Assembly: GCA_944391115.1 (NCBI GenBank)
Contig: CALXSJ010000006.1
Span: forward strand, 62,001 to 126,000
Direction of reading: 5' to 3'
Length of the DNA: 64,000 nt
Origin: an uncultured Victivallales bacterium
Lineage (GTDB): Bacteria > Verrucomicrobiota > Lentisphaeria > Victivallales > UBA1829
In this document: positions 18,488 to 26,438 of the stretch, piece by piece
Layout of the letters: each line of letters begins with the position of its first letter
Position numbering within the stretch: the first letter of the stretch is position 1
Notes under the pieces: model-generated
Database searches by the model: none
What the model saw: the letters and a program-made list of their open reading frames with translations, nothing else
Told to the model about the DNA's origin: nothing
Translations under genes and position numbers: made by a program

Positions 18488-21294
18488 TTTTCATTCCTCG
18501 CTTGACAGACTAATGTTACCGCATAGGAGAAAGTCTTCAGCGGTTTCAGCAGCCGTGTTTTCGTAATCACTTCCGCCGTTTGTGTTTTTCCCAGATACAG
18601 GTTGGCGGACTGAATCACGGACGGTGGAAAGCGCAGGGATACGGACGACCCGTCGGAATAATATCCCGTCAGGTCGTTTCCGGGAAGTTTTCCTTTGTAT
18701 TCGGCGGGTGTCCGGGCTCCGGATGTTTTGAAATCCGGACCGAAGAAGTTGTTGTTTTTCAAAAGATTCAGTTTTTCTCCGCCGGAAGTGAATTTCATAT
18801 TATTCACGGGATAACACATCCTGAACCACTGGGCGCAGCGGATCATTTCGCCGGAAAGATTCCGCAGAGAGGTTTTGACCTGGATTGCGGGGGAAGCGGC
18901 ATCGAAAGTAAATGTTTTTTCCATGTAGAAGCGTTTCTGAAGAGTTCCCAGACGAACCACTGCAGTTCCTTCGTCGGTGATCGTGCTCTCCACAGGAACA
19001 AAGCGGAGGTGGGAACCGCGGAAATGCTGTGCGAGGATCTCGGGGGAATAAACCAGAGTCCATGCTCCTCCGCTGCCGAAATCCCAGCCTGCCGACGGGG
19101 ACCGGGCTGAGAGGATTTCTGCGCCTCCGGCATTTTTCCATTCAATAATCAGACCGGAGTCCAGGGACAGAACGACGCTTTGCGAGAGAGTCCGGATCCG
19201 GACGGCGTCTTTTTCCACCGTGATGACGGAATTGTGCCACTCTCTGGATTTTGCCGGCTGTTCCAGAATCTTCTGATATCTTTCCGCTGCGGCAACAATT
19301 TCCCCGGTGCTTTGTGTTTCCGTCTTTTCCCGGTTTCCCGCAGCCGCCGTTCCACGAATTTCCTGTTTTCTGAGTCCGTTCAGAGCGGGTTTTGCTTCCG
19401 AAATCAGAACGAATTTCGCATCTTCCGCAGGAACCGTGACTTTGAAATAACGCAGAAATTCCGCTTTATTCCAGCGTTCCCTGCCGTTGAAAGTATAGAG
19501 TGTTTTTCCCGCCCTGTCGGAAACGTAGAAGTTTTCCAGCGGGCCGGAATACATCACTTCCGCGAGGATGGGAATTGTTCTATGATAGTTCATCAGGGTA
19601 ATCAGCAGATCCCTGTTGAGGCTGCGCGCGGTAAACGCCAGCGAACCGTCCAGCCATTCGTCTTCCTGTTTTCTGTTCCATGCTGAATTGACTCTGACGG
19701 ACACGGGCGGATCCTGTTCCCCTTTCCGGAAGAAATCCTCATAGACGGCGATTTCTCCCATTGCCCGCGCGGCTTCCGTAAAAATCATGCCGTCATAGTA
19801 AATTCCGGCATAATGCAGGATCATGGTTCCGCCGAGAGAGGCCGCCGTCAGGATCTTGAGCCTGTTTTCCCGGGGAGAAACCGTTTCGCTTTGCGGAAGG
19901 TAGCCGGAGCCCTCCCCGATTCCGCGGTCCAGAGAAAGAGTGACGCCCAGCGGTTTTCTCAGATGTCTGCGCTGTTCCTTCATCCTTTCAACATACATCT
20001 TCCCGTTCGCGGAATAGGCGCTGACCAGGTGGCAGTCAAGCAGCGGATCATAGTCTCTGGGATCCTGCGGACAGCCTTTCAGTTCGGTGAACAGTTTTTC
20101 CGGATTGCTGAAACTGTAGAAATAATTATAGGCGGCAACTTTCGAACGCGGAAACTTCTTCCGGTAGGACTCCACGACGAGTCCGTCGGCTTTTGCCTGC
20201 ACCATGCACAGGTGGCGGAGCCATTGTTTTCCGCAGTTTTTCCGCACCGCATCCGGGGAAGTCAGAGTCTTCCGGTCGAGCTTGAACTCCTTGGCAAAGG
20301 CATCCAGGCATTCGGAACAGAAACAGGCGTCGTTCCAGTATCCGAAAGGTTCACTGTCCAGAATGAGCAGATCGCCGTCCTGAATGGAAAGTGTGTCAAA
20401 CGCGCAGACTTTTTCAAGCAGCTTCTGATTCCGGAAGGCCGCAGTGGGACAGTGATGTTTCATGGATTTTCTGCCGTCATGCATTTCTCCCGGCTTGATC
20501 TCTATTCCCTTCGCAAGACTGCGCGGATACCGGAGCGGAGAGTAAAAATACTGGCAATGCATGCGCCATCCCATTTCCCGCAATCTGTTCTCCACGGAAA
20601 AATTATGCGGCAGATTTCTGGAATCCAGCGCCCTGGAATCCAGACCGGAGTTCCGGTATTTCAAACTGATTTTCCTGAGAAGTTCCGGGCTGCGGACATT
20701 CAGATGCCAGAGCTGCACGAAATTCAGCAGCGTTACATGCCCCGGCATCCGCGTTTTCCGTATGGGGGGCAGAAACTTCAGCGCAAAGGAGTCTCCGGCG
20801 ATCCTGGCGCCGCCGCACTCCAGGGAATAAGAAATCGGATATTCCCTGTCCGGCTGAAATGCCGCTGGTTCAAAGAAAAAACTGATCTCCTTTTTGGAGC
20901 AGTAGGAGACACTTCTGTTGATGGCCAGAAAATCATCCAGCTCGCAGACATACTGCATACCGCCGCCGGTCTGCCGTTTCCTGATCGGAAGGCTGAATTC
21001 GGTCCTGCAGCCGTTTTTGAGCGTATATTGCGGAAGAATCTCCTCCACTTTCACTTCGGACGGCACAAGAACGGAGAGCCGGGCGTTGCGGAACGGCTTT
21101 GCGCTATCGGGGGATGTGACGATTTTAAACGTCAGATTGCAGGGCGATCCTGCGATGGAGTGGAACTGCCGTTTGTATCCGGGCCAGACCAGAATATTGC
21201 CGTCCACCGGCTCCGCGAACAGCTGAATGTCCTGCGCTCCGCTTTCCGCCCCCGACAGCAGAATGAAAAGTGCAGCAAGAAATCCCGCAGACAT
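18484..21294 (-). CDS. large secreted protein, putative glycoside hydrolase of unknown family
   Basis: This is a 936-residue exported protein with a signal peptide at the start ([20 protein letters not shown]). I cannot assign a family with confidence. The central part looks like a TIM-barrel hydrolase: [14 protein letters not shown] is followed by CFCSEC (a C-x-C-x2-C cluster as in the DUF4838 proteins of this window), then [11 protein letters not shown] and [14 protein letters not shown]. The C-terminal third is beta-rich. ATG 21294 was chosen because it starts the signal peptide and is preceded by AAGGTGAAGG; an upstream in-frame ATG would bury it. It lies four bases after the small carbohydrate-binding-like gene and overlaps the pseudopilin gene. 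Confidence 0.68.
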   Translation of the reverse strand: MSAGFLAALFILLSGAESGAQDIQLFAEPVDGNILVWPGYKRQFHSIAGSPCNLTFKIVTSPDSAKPFRNARLSVLVPSEVKVEEILPQYTLKNGCRTEFSLPIRKRQTGGGMQYVCELDDFLAINRSVSYCSKKEISFFFEPAAFQPDREYPISYSLECGGARIAGDSFALKFLPPIRKTRMPGHVTLLNFVQLWHLNVRSPELLRKISLKYRNSGLDSRALDSRNLPHNFSVENRLREMGWRMHCQYFYSPLRYPRSLAKGIEIKPGEMHDGRKSMKHHCPTAAFRNQKLLEKVCAFDTLSIQDGDLLILDSEPFGYWNDACFCSECLDAFAKEFKLDRKTLTSPDAVRKNCGKQWLRHLCMVQAKADGLVVESYRKKFPRSKVAAYNYFYSFSNPEKLFTELKGCPQDPRDYDPLLDCHLVSAYSANGKMYVERMKEQRRHLRKPLGVTLSLDRGIGEGSGYLPQSETVSPRENRLKILTAASLGGTMILHYAGIYYDGMIFTEAARAMGEIAVYEDFFRKGEQDPPVSVRVNSAWNRKQEDEWLDGSLAFTARSLNRDLLITLMNYHRTIPILAEVMYSGPLENFYVSDRAGKTLYTFNGRERWNKAEFLRYFKVTVPAEDAKFVLISEAKPALNGLRKQEIRGTAAAGNREKTETQSTGEIVAAAERYQKILEQPAKSREWHNSVITVEKDAVRIRTLSQSVVLSLDSGLIIEWKNAGGAEILSARSPSAGWDFGSGGAWTLVYSPEILAQHFRGSHLRFVPVESTITDEGTAVVRLGTLQKRFYMEKTFTFDAASPAIQVKTSLRNLSGEMIRCAQWFRMCYPVNNMKFTSGGEKLNLLKNNNFFGPDFKTSGARTPAEYKGKLPGNDLTGYYSDGSSVSLRFPPSVIQSANLYLGKTQTAEVITKTRLLKPLKTFSYAVTLVCQARNEK

Positions 21295-21298
21295 ACCT

Positions 21299-21886
21299 TC
21301 ACCTTTCCAATGCGGCTTTGAAGTTCCGAAGCTGAACGGTGCCGTCCCAGATGTCGAATCCTGCATAATAACTCCGGAGAACCTCCGGATCCGTATCTGT
21401 TTTCGGCGCGGCTTTTATGATGTATTCCCTGGAAAGAGTCTTCCATTCCGTGGTACAGGGAAGCTTCCAGCAGATCCATTGATTCGCCCTGCCGCCGATA
21501 TTCCAGAGAATCACGCCCATTTTCGCGTGATCGGGGCTGCGGTAATCAACGGATATTCTGATCTTCGTTCCCGGTTTCGCATGGAATTTCTCCGCGTTGT
21601 AGACCAGGCCGCGCACCTCTTTGCAATTGGGTTTCGCGCAGGTGCAGCGTCCGGCTGCAACCGAGAGGTATTTTCCCTTGTCATCGCGTTCCACCTTCAG
21701 CGCGGGAGTCAGATTGCGGTTCAGCGTGAGCCAGCCGATGATGCTGCCGCCGGAAGACGGAGCGCTGAAATCCGCATTCACCAGCTTGATCTTCCGGAAA
21801 GCCGGTGCACTCTCCTCCTGGGAAAAAGCGAGTGCGGTGATGAAAAACACAGTTGCGATCGTCGGAAGGAGTCCGGCTGTTCTCAT
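21299..21886 (-). CDS. small secreted carbohydrate-binding-like protein
   Basis: This 195-residue protein has an N-terminal signal peptide (MRTAGLLPTIATVFFITALA). A single beta-sandwich-like domain follows: VNADFSAPS at the start, KPGTKIRISVDYRS in the middle and GTVQLRNFKAALE at the end. This is the pattern of family 4/9-like carbohydrate-binding modules. There is a Cys-rich insert, CTCAKPNCKEV. The start at 21886 has AAAGGA eight bases upstream. It lies between the HAD gene and the large secreted protein gene in one operon, and probably helps to hold the same glycan (inference). Confidence 0.68.
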   Translation of the reverse strand: MRTAGLLPTIATVFFITALAFSQEESAPAFRKIKLVNADFSAPSSGGSIIGWLTLNRNLTPALKVERDDKGKYLSVAAGRCTCAKPNCKEVRGLVYNAEKFHAKPGTKIRISVDYRSPDHAKMGVILWNIGGRANQWICWKLPCTTEWKTLSREYIIKAAPKTDTDPEVLRSYYAGFDIWDGTVQLRNFKAALER

Positions 21887-21940
21887 GCTTTGAATCCTTT
21901 CTTTTTTCATCAATGATATTTTGCTGGGAACGGATGCCCG

Positions 21941-22636
21941 TCAATTTGCCGCAATGGAATCCGCCAATATTTTCAGGGAACGGACAAAGATTCCCCCGTT
22001 TTTGAAAAGAACGGGCTGCGTCTGTGTCCGGCACAGGATGGCGCAGCAGCGGATGCCCGCCTTTTGCGCAGGATAAAGATCCCGTTCCGGGTCGTCGCCG
22101 ATCATCATGGTGGTCTCCGGATCATAGTTGTGGCGCTTCAGAATGTTCGGGAAAAAGTGTTCCGAGAATTTTCCTTCCGGATCATGGAATTCATTGCCGG
22201 AATGGAACGCGGAAAGATATGGACACCCGTGCCTGTCGGCGAGTCCGGCGACAGAGAGCTTGGCAAGTGTCATGAAGCGCGAATTCGTCGTTGCGGAACA
22301 GACCCGGATTCCTTTCTGCTTCATGGCGCGCAGAAAGGCGACGGTGTCTTCGGGGATGACGATGCTTTTTGCCAGTTCGCGATGCAGGGCGTCAAAATAG
22401 GCGTCCGGATCCACCTGGAGCCCGGGCAGAAATTCGGAGAGACAGTGTATGCCGGGGTCGCCGCAATCCCGGATCATCTGCTCCGCAGCTGCCGCGTTGA
22501 CGGCATGGCGTTCCATGACAAGTCTTTTCAGGATTTCCATCGGATCAGATTCCGCGGTCTTTGTTCCGGCGGAGGAAATGTCCGTCATGGTGCCGTCCAC
22601 ATCCATCAGAATGGTTTGCAGTGTCATCTTTTTCAC
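21941..22636 (-). CDS. HAD-superfamily hydrolase, phosphoglycolate phosphatase-like
   Basis: This is a cytoplasmic phosphatase of 231 residues. The HAD motifs are complete: motif I DVDGTMTD (Asp12 and Asp14), motif II SATTNS, a Lys in the FPNILKRHN region, and motif IV MIGDDPERDLYPAQKAG. A helical cap lies between motifs I and II (subclass I). It would dephosphorylate a small metabolite, perhaps a sugar phosphate. The start is taken as GTG 22636, four bases after AGGAA; ATG 22627 is an alternative. It is the first gene behind a consensus promoter with an operator-like palindrome and leads the operon down to 17771. Confidence 0.82.
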   Translation of the reverse strand: MKKMTLQTILMDVDGTMTDISSAGTKTAESDPMEILKRLVMERHAVNAAAAEQMIRDCGDPGIHCLSEFLPGLQVDPDAYFDALHRELAKSIVIPEDTVAFLRAMKQKGIRVCSATTNSRFMTLAKLSVAGLADRHGCPYLSAFHSGNEFHDPEGKFSEHFFPNILKRHNYDPETTMMIGDDPERDLYPAQKAGIRCCAILCRTQTQPVLFKNGGIFVRSLKILADSIAAN

Positions 22637-22654
22637 GAGATTCCTGAAAATTAG

Positions 22655-22668
22655 AGTATAAATATACT
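22655..22668. promoter_or_regulatory. palindromic operator AGTATA-AA-TATACT
   Basis: A perfect 6-2-6 inverted repeat is placed about four to seventeen bases downstream of the predicted transcription start of the HAD operon. This is a typical position for repression. The divergent GntR-family gene at 22848 is the likeliest binder. Confidence 0.6.
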
Positions 22669-22678
22669 ACACTTTTCT

Positions 22679-22707
22679 ATTATAATGATATTTTCCATTC
22701 TTGTCAA
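22679..22707 (-). promoter_or_regulatory. consensus sigma70 promoter of the HAD-to-pseudopilin operon
   Basis: On the minus strand TTGACA (22707-22702), exactly 17 bases and TATAAT (22684-22679) give a perfect match at both boxes. It fires toward the HAD gene, whose start lies about 40 bases downstream. Confidence 0.85.
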
Positions 22708-22847
22708 GGGGGGAACTCGAAAAAAGAATAATTATTTCCCGGAATGTTTTTTATTCGAAAATTATAAAAAAAACTTGAAAACTTGAAATGGTATGTTATC
22801 TTCAGATCAGAACTGTAACCATTTTATGTTGCAATAATATCGGATGC

Positions 22848-23891
22848 ATGAGCATGTATCAGTATCTCATACCGGAACGTCTGCTGCGCGGTTCGCCGAA
22901 ACCGATTTATACACAGATGTATGAACAGTTGAAACGCGAAGTGGTCCTGGGCGATTATCCGCCCGGAAAACGCTTTTATTCCTACCGTAAGCTCAAAGAC
23001 ATCTATAAAACGGAACTGCGCACGATTGCCGCCGCCGTTGATCTGCTGGTGGAGGACGGACTGCTGGAAAAACGGGGCACCAGCGGACTTTATGCAACAG
23101 GTTCGAAGAATATTTCGGATGTGGGGAATGTATGGTATGCCGTCCTGTCGGAGCAATGCTATCATCCGTTCTTTTTCAATGTTCTACTGGGACTCTCCAA
23201 CGAAGCGGAAAAATACGGGTTGCATGTCGTGGTTCGAATCGGACGGGACAAGGAGGAGTTCCTCCGCTGGTTTCAGCCGCATTCCGGCGAGGGACTGATT
23301 ATGACCGGGGAAGTCAGCGACGCTCTTCTCAAAGCCGCCGGAGCGAAATGCGGCAACCATGTCATCGCGGTGGGAAATTATGATCTCCGCAGCGATTTCG
23401 GCCGCGTGATGAGCAACTGTTACGGCGTGGTCTGCGATTCTCTCCGGATTGCCGCAAAGCGGGGCTGCAGACGCTTCGCGCTGATTATCGGCTCCCGCGA
23501 ATATCTGATCTCCCGCACTCTGCAGGAGGCGCTTGCCGAATGTGCCGCGGAATGCGGGGCGGAAACAAAATGCCTGGAAGAACTCAATGAAAACGGATAT
23601 CCTGCCATGAAACGACTGGAAGATTTCCGCCCGGACTGCATTCTGATGACGGATCCGGCGTTTTCGGGCGTCTGGGAATACATGCTTGAGCATTCGCTGA
23701 AATGTCCGGAGGATCTTTTCCTGATCCGGTACGGCAGGGAGAAGAATGACCACACCCTGCCCGGACGCGCCGCAATCGAGGTCGGCGGCGACAGCGTGCG
23801 GCACGGAGCCGCCGCGCTGCAGATGCTTCTGAAAGACAGCAAGGATACCATAAAGCTTGATCTGGAAATGAAATGCATGTTCAAGGAGTGA
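22848..23891 (+). CDS. GntR-family regulator with ligand-binding C-terminal domain
   Basis: This is a 347-residue regulator. The N-terminus shows the GntR winged helix (PIYTQMYEQLKREVVLGDYP, YSYRKLKDIYKTELRTIAAA, LLEKRGTSGLYATG). The rest resembles a LacI-type effector domain (LLGLSNEAEKYGLHVVVRIG; RFALIIGSREYLI; DCILMTDPAF). ATG 22848 or 22854 is likely; no good ribosome binding site is visible and an upstream in-frame ATG at 22788 adds a Cys-rich, unrelated leader. It is divergent from the HAD operon, which carries the palindrome at 22655, and is followed four bases later by the zinc-PLC-like gene, so it probably controls both directions. Confidence 0.86.
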   Translation: MSMYQYLIPERLLRGSPKPIYTQMYEQLKREVVLGDYPPGKRFYSYRKLKDIYKTELRTIAAAVDLLVEDGLLEKRGTSGLYATGSKNISDVGNVWYAVLSEQCYHPFFFNVLLGLSNEAEKYGLHVVVRIGRDKEEFLRWFQPHSGEGLIMTGEVSDALLKAAGAKCGNHVIAVGNYDLRSDFGRVMSNCYGVVCDSLRIAAKRGCRRFALIIGSREYLISRTLQEALAECAAECGAETKCLEELNENGYPAMKRLEDFRPDCILMTDPAFSGVWEYMLEHSLKCPEDLFLIRYGREKNDHTLPGRAAIEVGGDSVRHGAAALQMLLKDSKDTIKLDLEMKCMFKE

Positions 23892-23895
23892 AACA

Positions 23896-25125
23896 ATGCC
23901 GGATTCCGCAACGCACTGCCGTCTGACGGAGAGCGCTCTGGCGCTGATCCCTTTTGAAACCGGAGACAATGCCGGCCTGATCCGGGATTACTGCAATTAT
24001 CCGGATCTCTATTTTTCCGAGCCGGAAAAACTGGCTCCCTATACCTTTTTCCGGGACGGAGTCCAGTTTCATTATCTTCCGGATACCCCCTGCAATGAAC
24101 TTTACCGTTACTGGAGCGCCGACCCGGAACACGGCATTCACAGAAGCCGTCCGTTCATCAATGAAAACTTTCTCCATGCCTGTGCCGGATTCAGGCATTA
24201 CATCTCGGAAACCGTGCGCCGTTTCAGACTCGGCGACCGGGAGGAAGGGAAAAAATACCTGGGGGTCCTGCTTCATGTGCTGGAGGATTCCGCATTCGGG
24301 CTTCATGCACTGGAGGGACCCGGCGGGACGGACGTGTTCGTTTTGAACCGTCTGATGGAATCGCCGCTGCTCCCTCTGGAGTTTCTTACGGAGATCCGCT
24401 GTCCGGATCTTGATCCGCCGCCGTATGTCGCCCGCAGTCTGGGAAACAGCGTGGACGAGGCGGTCATGCGCCTCTATGCCGCATACTGCCGTGCGGCCGG
24501 AGATTCCAGAAAATGCTGTTTTTCCTTTGTCATGAACTGCCTGCGGAACCAAAGAGAAGGCAATCCGCCACTGATCCGGAGAATGTTTGACAATGCGGTA
24601 TGCCTGTGCGCGGATGTGATTGCAACGGTTTATCTGCTTGCCGCCGGAACAGAAACGCCGCCCCGCTCCTGTCTCCTTTCCGATCTGGAACCGTATCGGT
24701 TCCCGGTCGGCGGATTCGGCGCCTACCGTTTCCGCTTCTGGGAAACGGACCGGGCATACGGATCGGACGGCGCGGTGCTTCCTCTGAAGCTGGAAGGGGA
24801 ACATGGAGAATGTGTTTTTTCCCATGGCCTTTCCTGCGGCACGCATTACCATGGGGACTTATGCTACCGGATCGCCTCCGGAGTGTTCCGCTCGTTTGCG
24901 TGCACGGTCGGACTGCATCCTGCCTCTCCCGCGCAGGGATGGATTTCTCTGGACATCATCAACCGGGGCACTGTGGCGGAGAGCTTTCAGATCGGGCCGG
25001 AGTGCCGCTCCCGCGCAGTTCGTGTCAATGCTCCGTCCGGAGACTTCGGATTTCGTTTCCGTTCTCTGCCGGGGAACGGGATTGTTGTGGTCGGGGATCC
25101 CGTTTTTCTTCCTGAAAAGGCATGA
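23896..25125 (+). CDS. zinc-phospholipase-C-like domain fused to an NPCBM-type domain
   Basis: This 409-residue protein has no signal peptide. Residues 1 to about 200 resemble the all-helical zinc-dependent phospholipase C/S1-P1 nuclease fold: THCRLTESALALIP with an early His, NYPDLYFSEP, VQFHYLPD and the helix LLHVLEDSAFGLHALEG, which supplies the His and Asp metal ligands. Residues about 270-409 resemble an NPCBM carbohydrate-binding domain (FSHGLSCGTHYHGDLCYRI; FACTVGLHPASPAQGWISLD; GIVVVGDPVF). This combination is not one I know. It sits directly behind the GntR gene. The substrate is unknown; a phosphodiester on a glycan or glycolipid would fit both domains (inference). Confidence 0.62.
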   Translation: MPDSATHCRLTESALALIPFETGDNAGLIRDYCNYPDLYFSEPEKLAPYTFFRDGVQFHYLPDTPCNELYRYWSADPEHGIHRSRPFINENFLHACAGFRHYISETVRRFRLGDREEGKKYLGVLLHVLEDSAFGLHALEGPGGTDVFVLNRLMESPLLPLEFLTEIRCPDLDPPPYVARSLGNSVDEAVMRLYAAYCRAAGDSRKCCFSFVMNCLRNQREGNPPLIRRMFDNAVCLCADVIATVYLLAAGTETPPRSCLLSDLEPYRFPVGGFGAYRFRFWETDRAYGSDGAVLPLKLEGEHGECVFSHGLSCGTHYHGDLCYRIASGVFRSFACTVGLHPASPAQGWISLDIINRGTVAESFQIGPECRSRAVRVNAPSGDFGFRFRSLPGNGIVVVGDPVFLPEKA

Positions 25126-25192
25126 CAGCGCATCCGCTTTCTGCAATACCGGGCGGAGAGCATCCGGCACGAAGGAAAAGCGGATTCCCGTG

Positions 25193-25221
25193 TTGCAAAA
25201 GCGCCGGTTCCGTGTTATAAT
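25193..25221 (+). promoter_or_regulatory. probable promoter of the AraC-type gene
   Basis: TTGCAA (25193-25198), 17 bases and TATAAT (25216-25221) lie about 130 bases upstream of the AraC start. The long leader between 25228 and 25353 shows no clear structure. Confidence 0.65.
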
Positions 25222-25353
25222 ACCCGCGGGCCGGAATGGAGAGAACGGGGGTGTCGGCTTTCGCACGGGAGCCGGAACCCCGGGGAGCGTGAAGACGCTT
25301 CCCCTCATTCCAGTATTGTCTTTCTGGAAATTTCCATCCACAGGAACGCGATC

Positions 25354-26226
25354 ATGGCGGAAAACAGATGCGGCTTTATTTCCGCGGAGGAAGAGCGCTA
25401 CAACACAACGCTGTATGAGAGCAGCTTGAAGCTTGCTTTCAATATCGGGGATTTTCAGGCATCTCTGGAATCCACGCTTTACTGTTACGGGATCAGCGTG
25501 CGTCCTGACGAGGAACAGTATCTGCATGTGGCGTCTCCGTTTTCCCGCTTCTGGTTTTTTGAAGAGAACGGCGCGGTCATCCGCTACGAAGACGACGGAA
25601 CCGTTTTTCTGCTGCGGCCCGGCCAGCGTTATGTGGTCACGCCGGGACATCCGTTTCATATCACCTATCTGCCGGGCTCTGTCCTGTATTACGCTCATTT
25701 CTCGATGCTCGACTGGACGGGGCAGCGTCTCTTCCGTCATGCGCCGCGTCTGCTGGAATGCGAGACCTCCCTGCCGGAAACCATTCTGAAATCGACTTGG
25801 TCGGCGCGCTGCGCGGGCGGCGCGCTTTCCCTGCTCCTTCATATCGGCGTCCGTTATCTCTTTCAGGACTGGGGAAAACTGCGCGGCGAATATGAACTCT
25901 GCGCCAGGTTCAAACCCGTGTTCGAGCTGATTGCCCGGACTCCTCCCGCACAGCTGCGGGTCGGGATTCTGGCGGACAGCATGCATATGACGCAGGCCGC
26001 GTTTTCGCGGAGTTTCCGCGCGGTCATGGGAATTTCCCCGAAGGATTTCCTGCGGAAATATTATCTGGACCGTGCGGATGAGCTTCTCTGTTTTTCCGGC
26101 TCGTCCATATCTGAAACCGCCCGTCTTCTGGGACACGACGACATTCATAATTTCTTTCATGCCTTCAAACGCATTGCGGGAGTTTCTCCCGCGGAATACC
26201 GTTCCAATCGCGGAAAGAACTCCTGA
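25354..26226 (+). CDS. AraC-family transcriptional regulator
   Basis: This 290-residue regulator has an N-terminal cupin-like sensing half (residues about 30-130; LLRPGQRYVVTPGHPFHITY) and a C-terminal pair of helix-turn-helix motifs: VGILADSMHMTQAAFSRSFR and ISETARLLGHDDIHNFFHAF, followed by the family signature FKRIAGVSPAEYR. AraC-type proteins usually activate sugar-utilisation genes. The next gene on the same strand is a DUF4838 glycosidase with its own promoter flanked by an inverted repeat, a likely target. Confidence 0.9.
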   Translation: MAENRCGFISAEEERYNTTLYESSLKLAFNIGDFQASLESTLYCYGISVRPDEEQYLHVASPFSRFWFFEENGAVIRYEDDGTVFLLRPGQRYVVTPGHPFHITYLPGSVLYYAHFSMLDWTGQRLFRHAPRLLECETSLPETILKSTWSARCAGGALSLLLHIGVRYLFQDWGKLRGEYELCARFKPVFELIARTPPAQLRVGILADSMHMTQAAFSRSFRAVMGISPKDFLRKYYLDRADELLCFSGSSISETARLLGHDDIHNFFHAFKRIAGVSPAEYRSNRGKNS

Positions 26227-26274
26227 GCTCTGACGGTTTTGCTTCGCCGCCGCCTTCTGGAACTCATGCAATCA

Positions 26275-26303
26275 TAAAATTACACTAAATAGCAATAATT
26301 TTA
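26275..26303. promoter_or_regulatory. inverted repeat TAAAATTA-N13-TAATTTTA upstream of promoter
   Basis: Two perfect 8-base arms lie 13 bases apart and end five bases before the -35 box at 26308. This is the classical location for an activator site, possibly for the AraC-type protein encoded just upstream. Confidence 0.45.
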
Positions 26304-26307
26304 CAGT

Positions 26308-26335
26308 TGCCGGAATCCTGGTTTCTCATTATAAT
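26308..26335 (+). promoter_or_regulatory. probable promoter of the DUF4838-led operon
   Basis: TTGCCG (26308-26313), a 16-base spacer and TATAAT (26330-26335) lie about 100 bases upstream of the start at 26439. The weak -35 and adjacent inverted repeat suggest activator dependence. Confidence 0.6.
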
Positions 26336-26438
26336 TAATAGCGTGAAATTCAAGTGTTTTCCAGATGGGGAGGACGGATTCCCATCCCCGAACCGAGAAG
26401 AAAAATTGATTTGTTACACAAAGATGAAGGAGCGTTCA

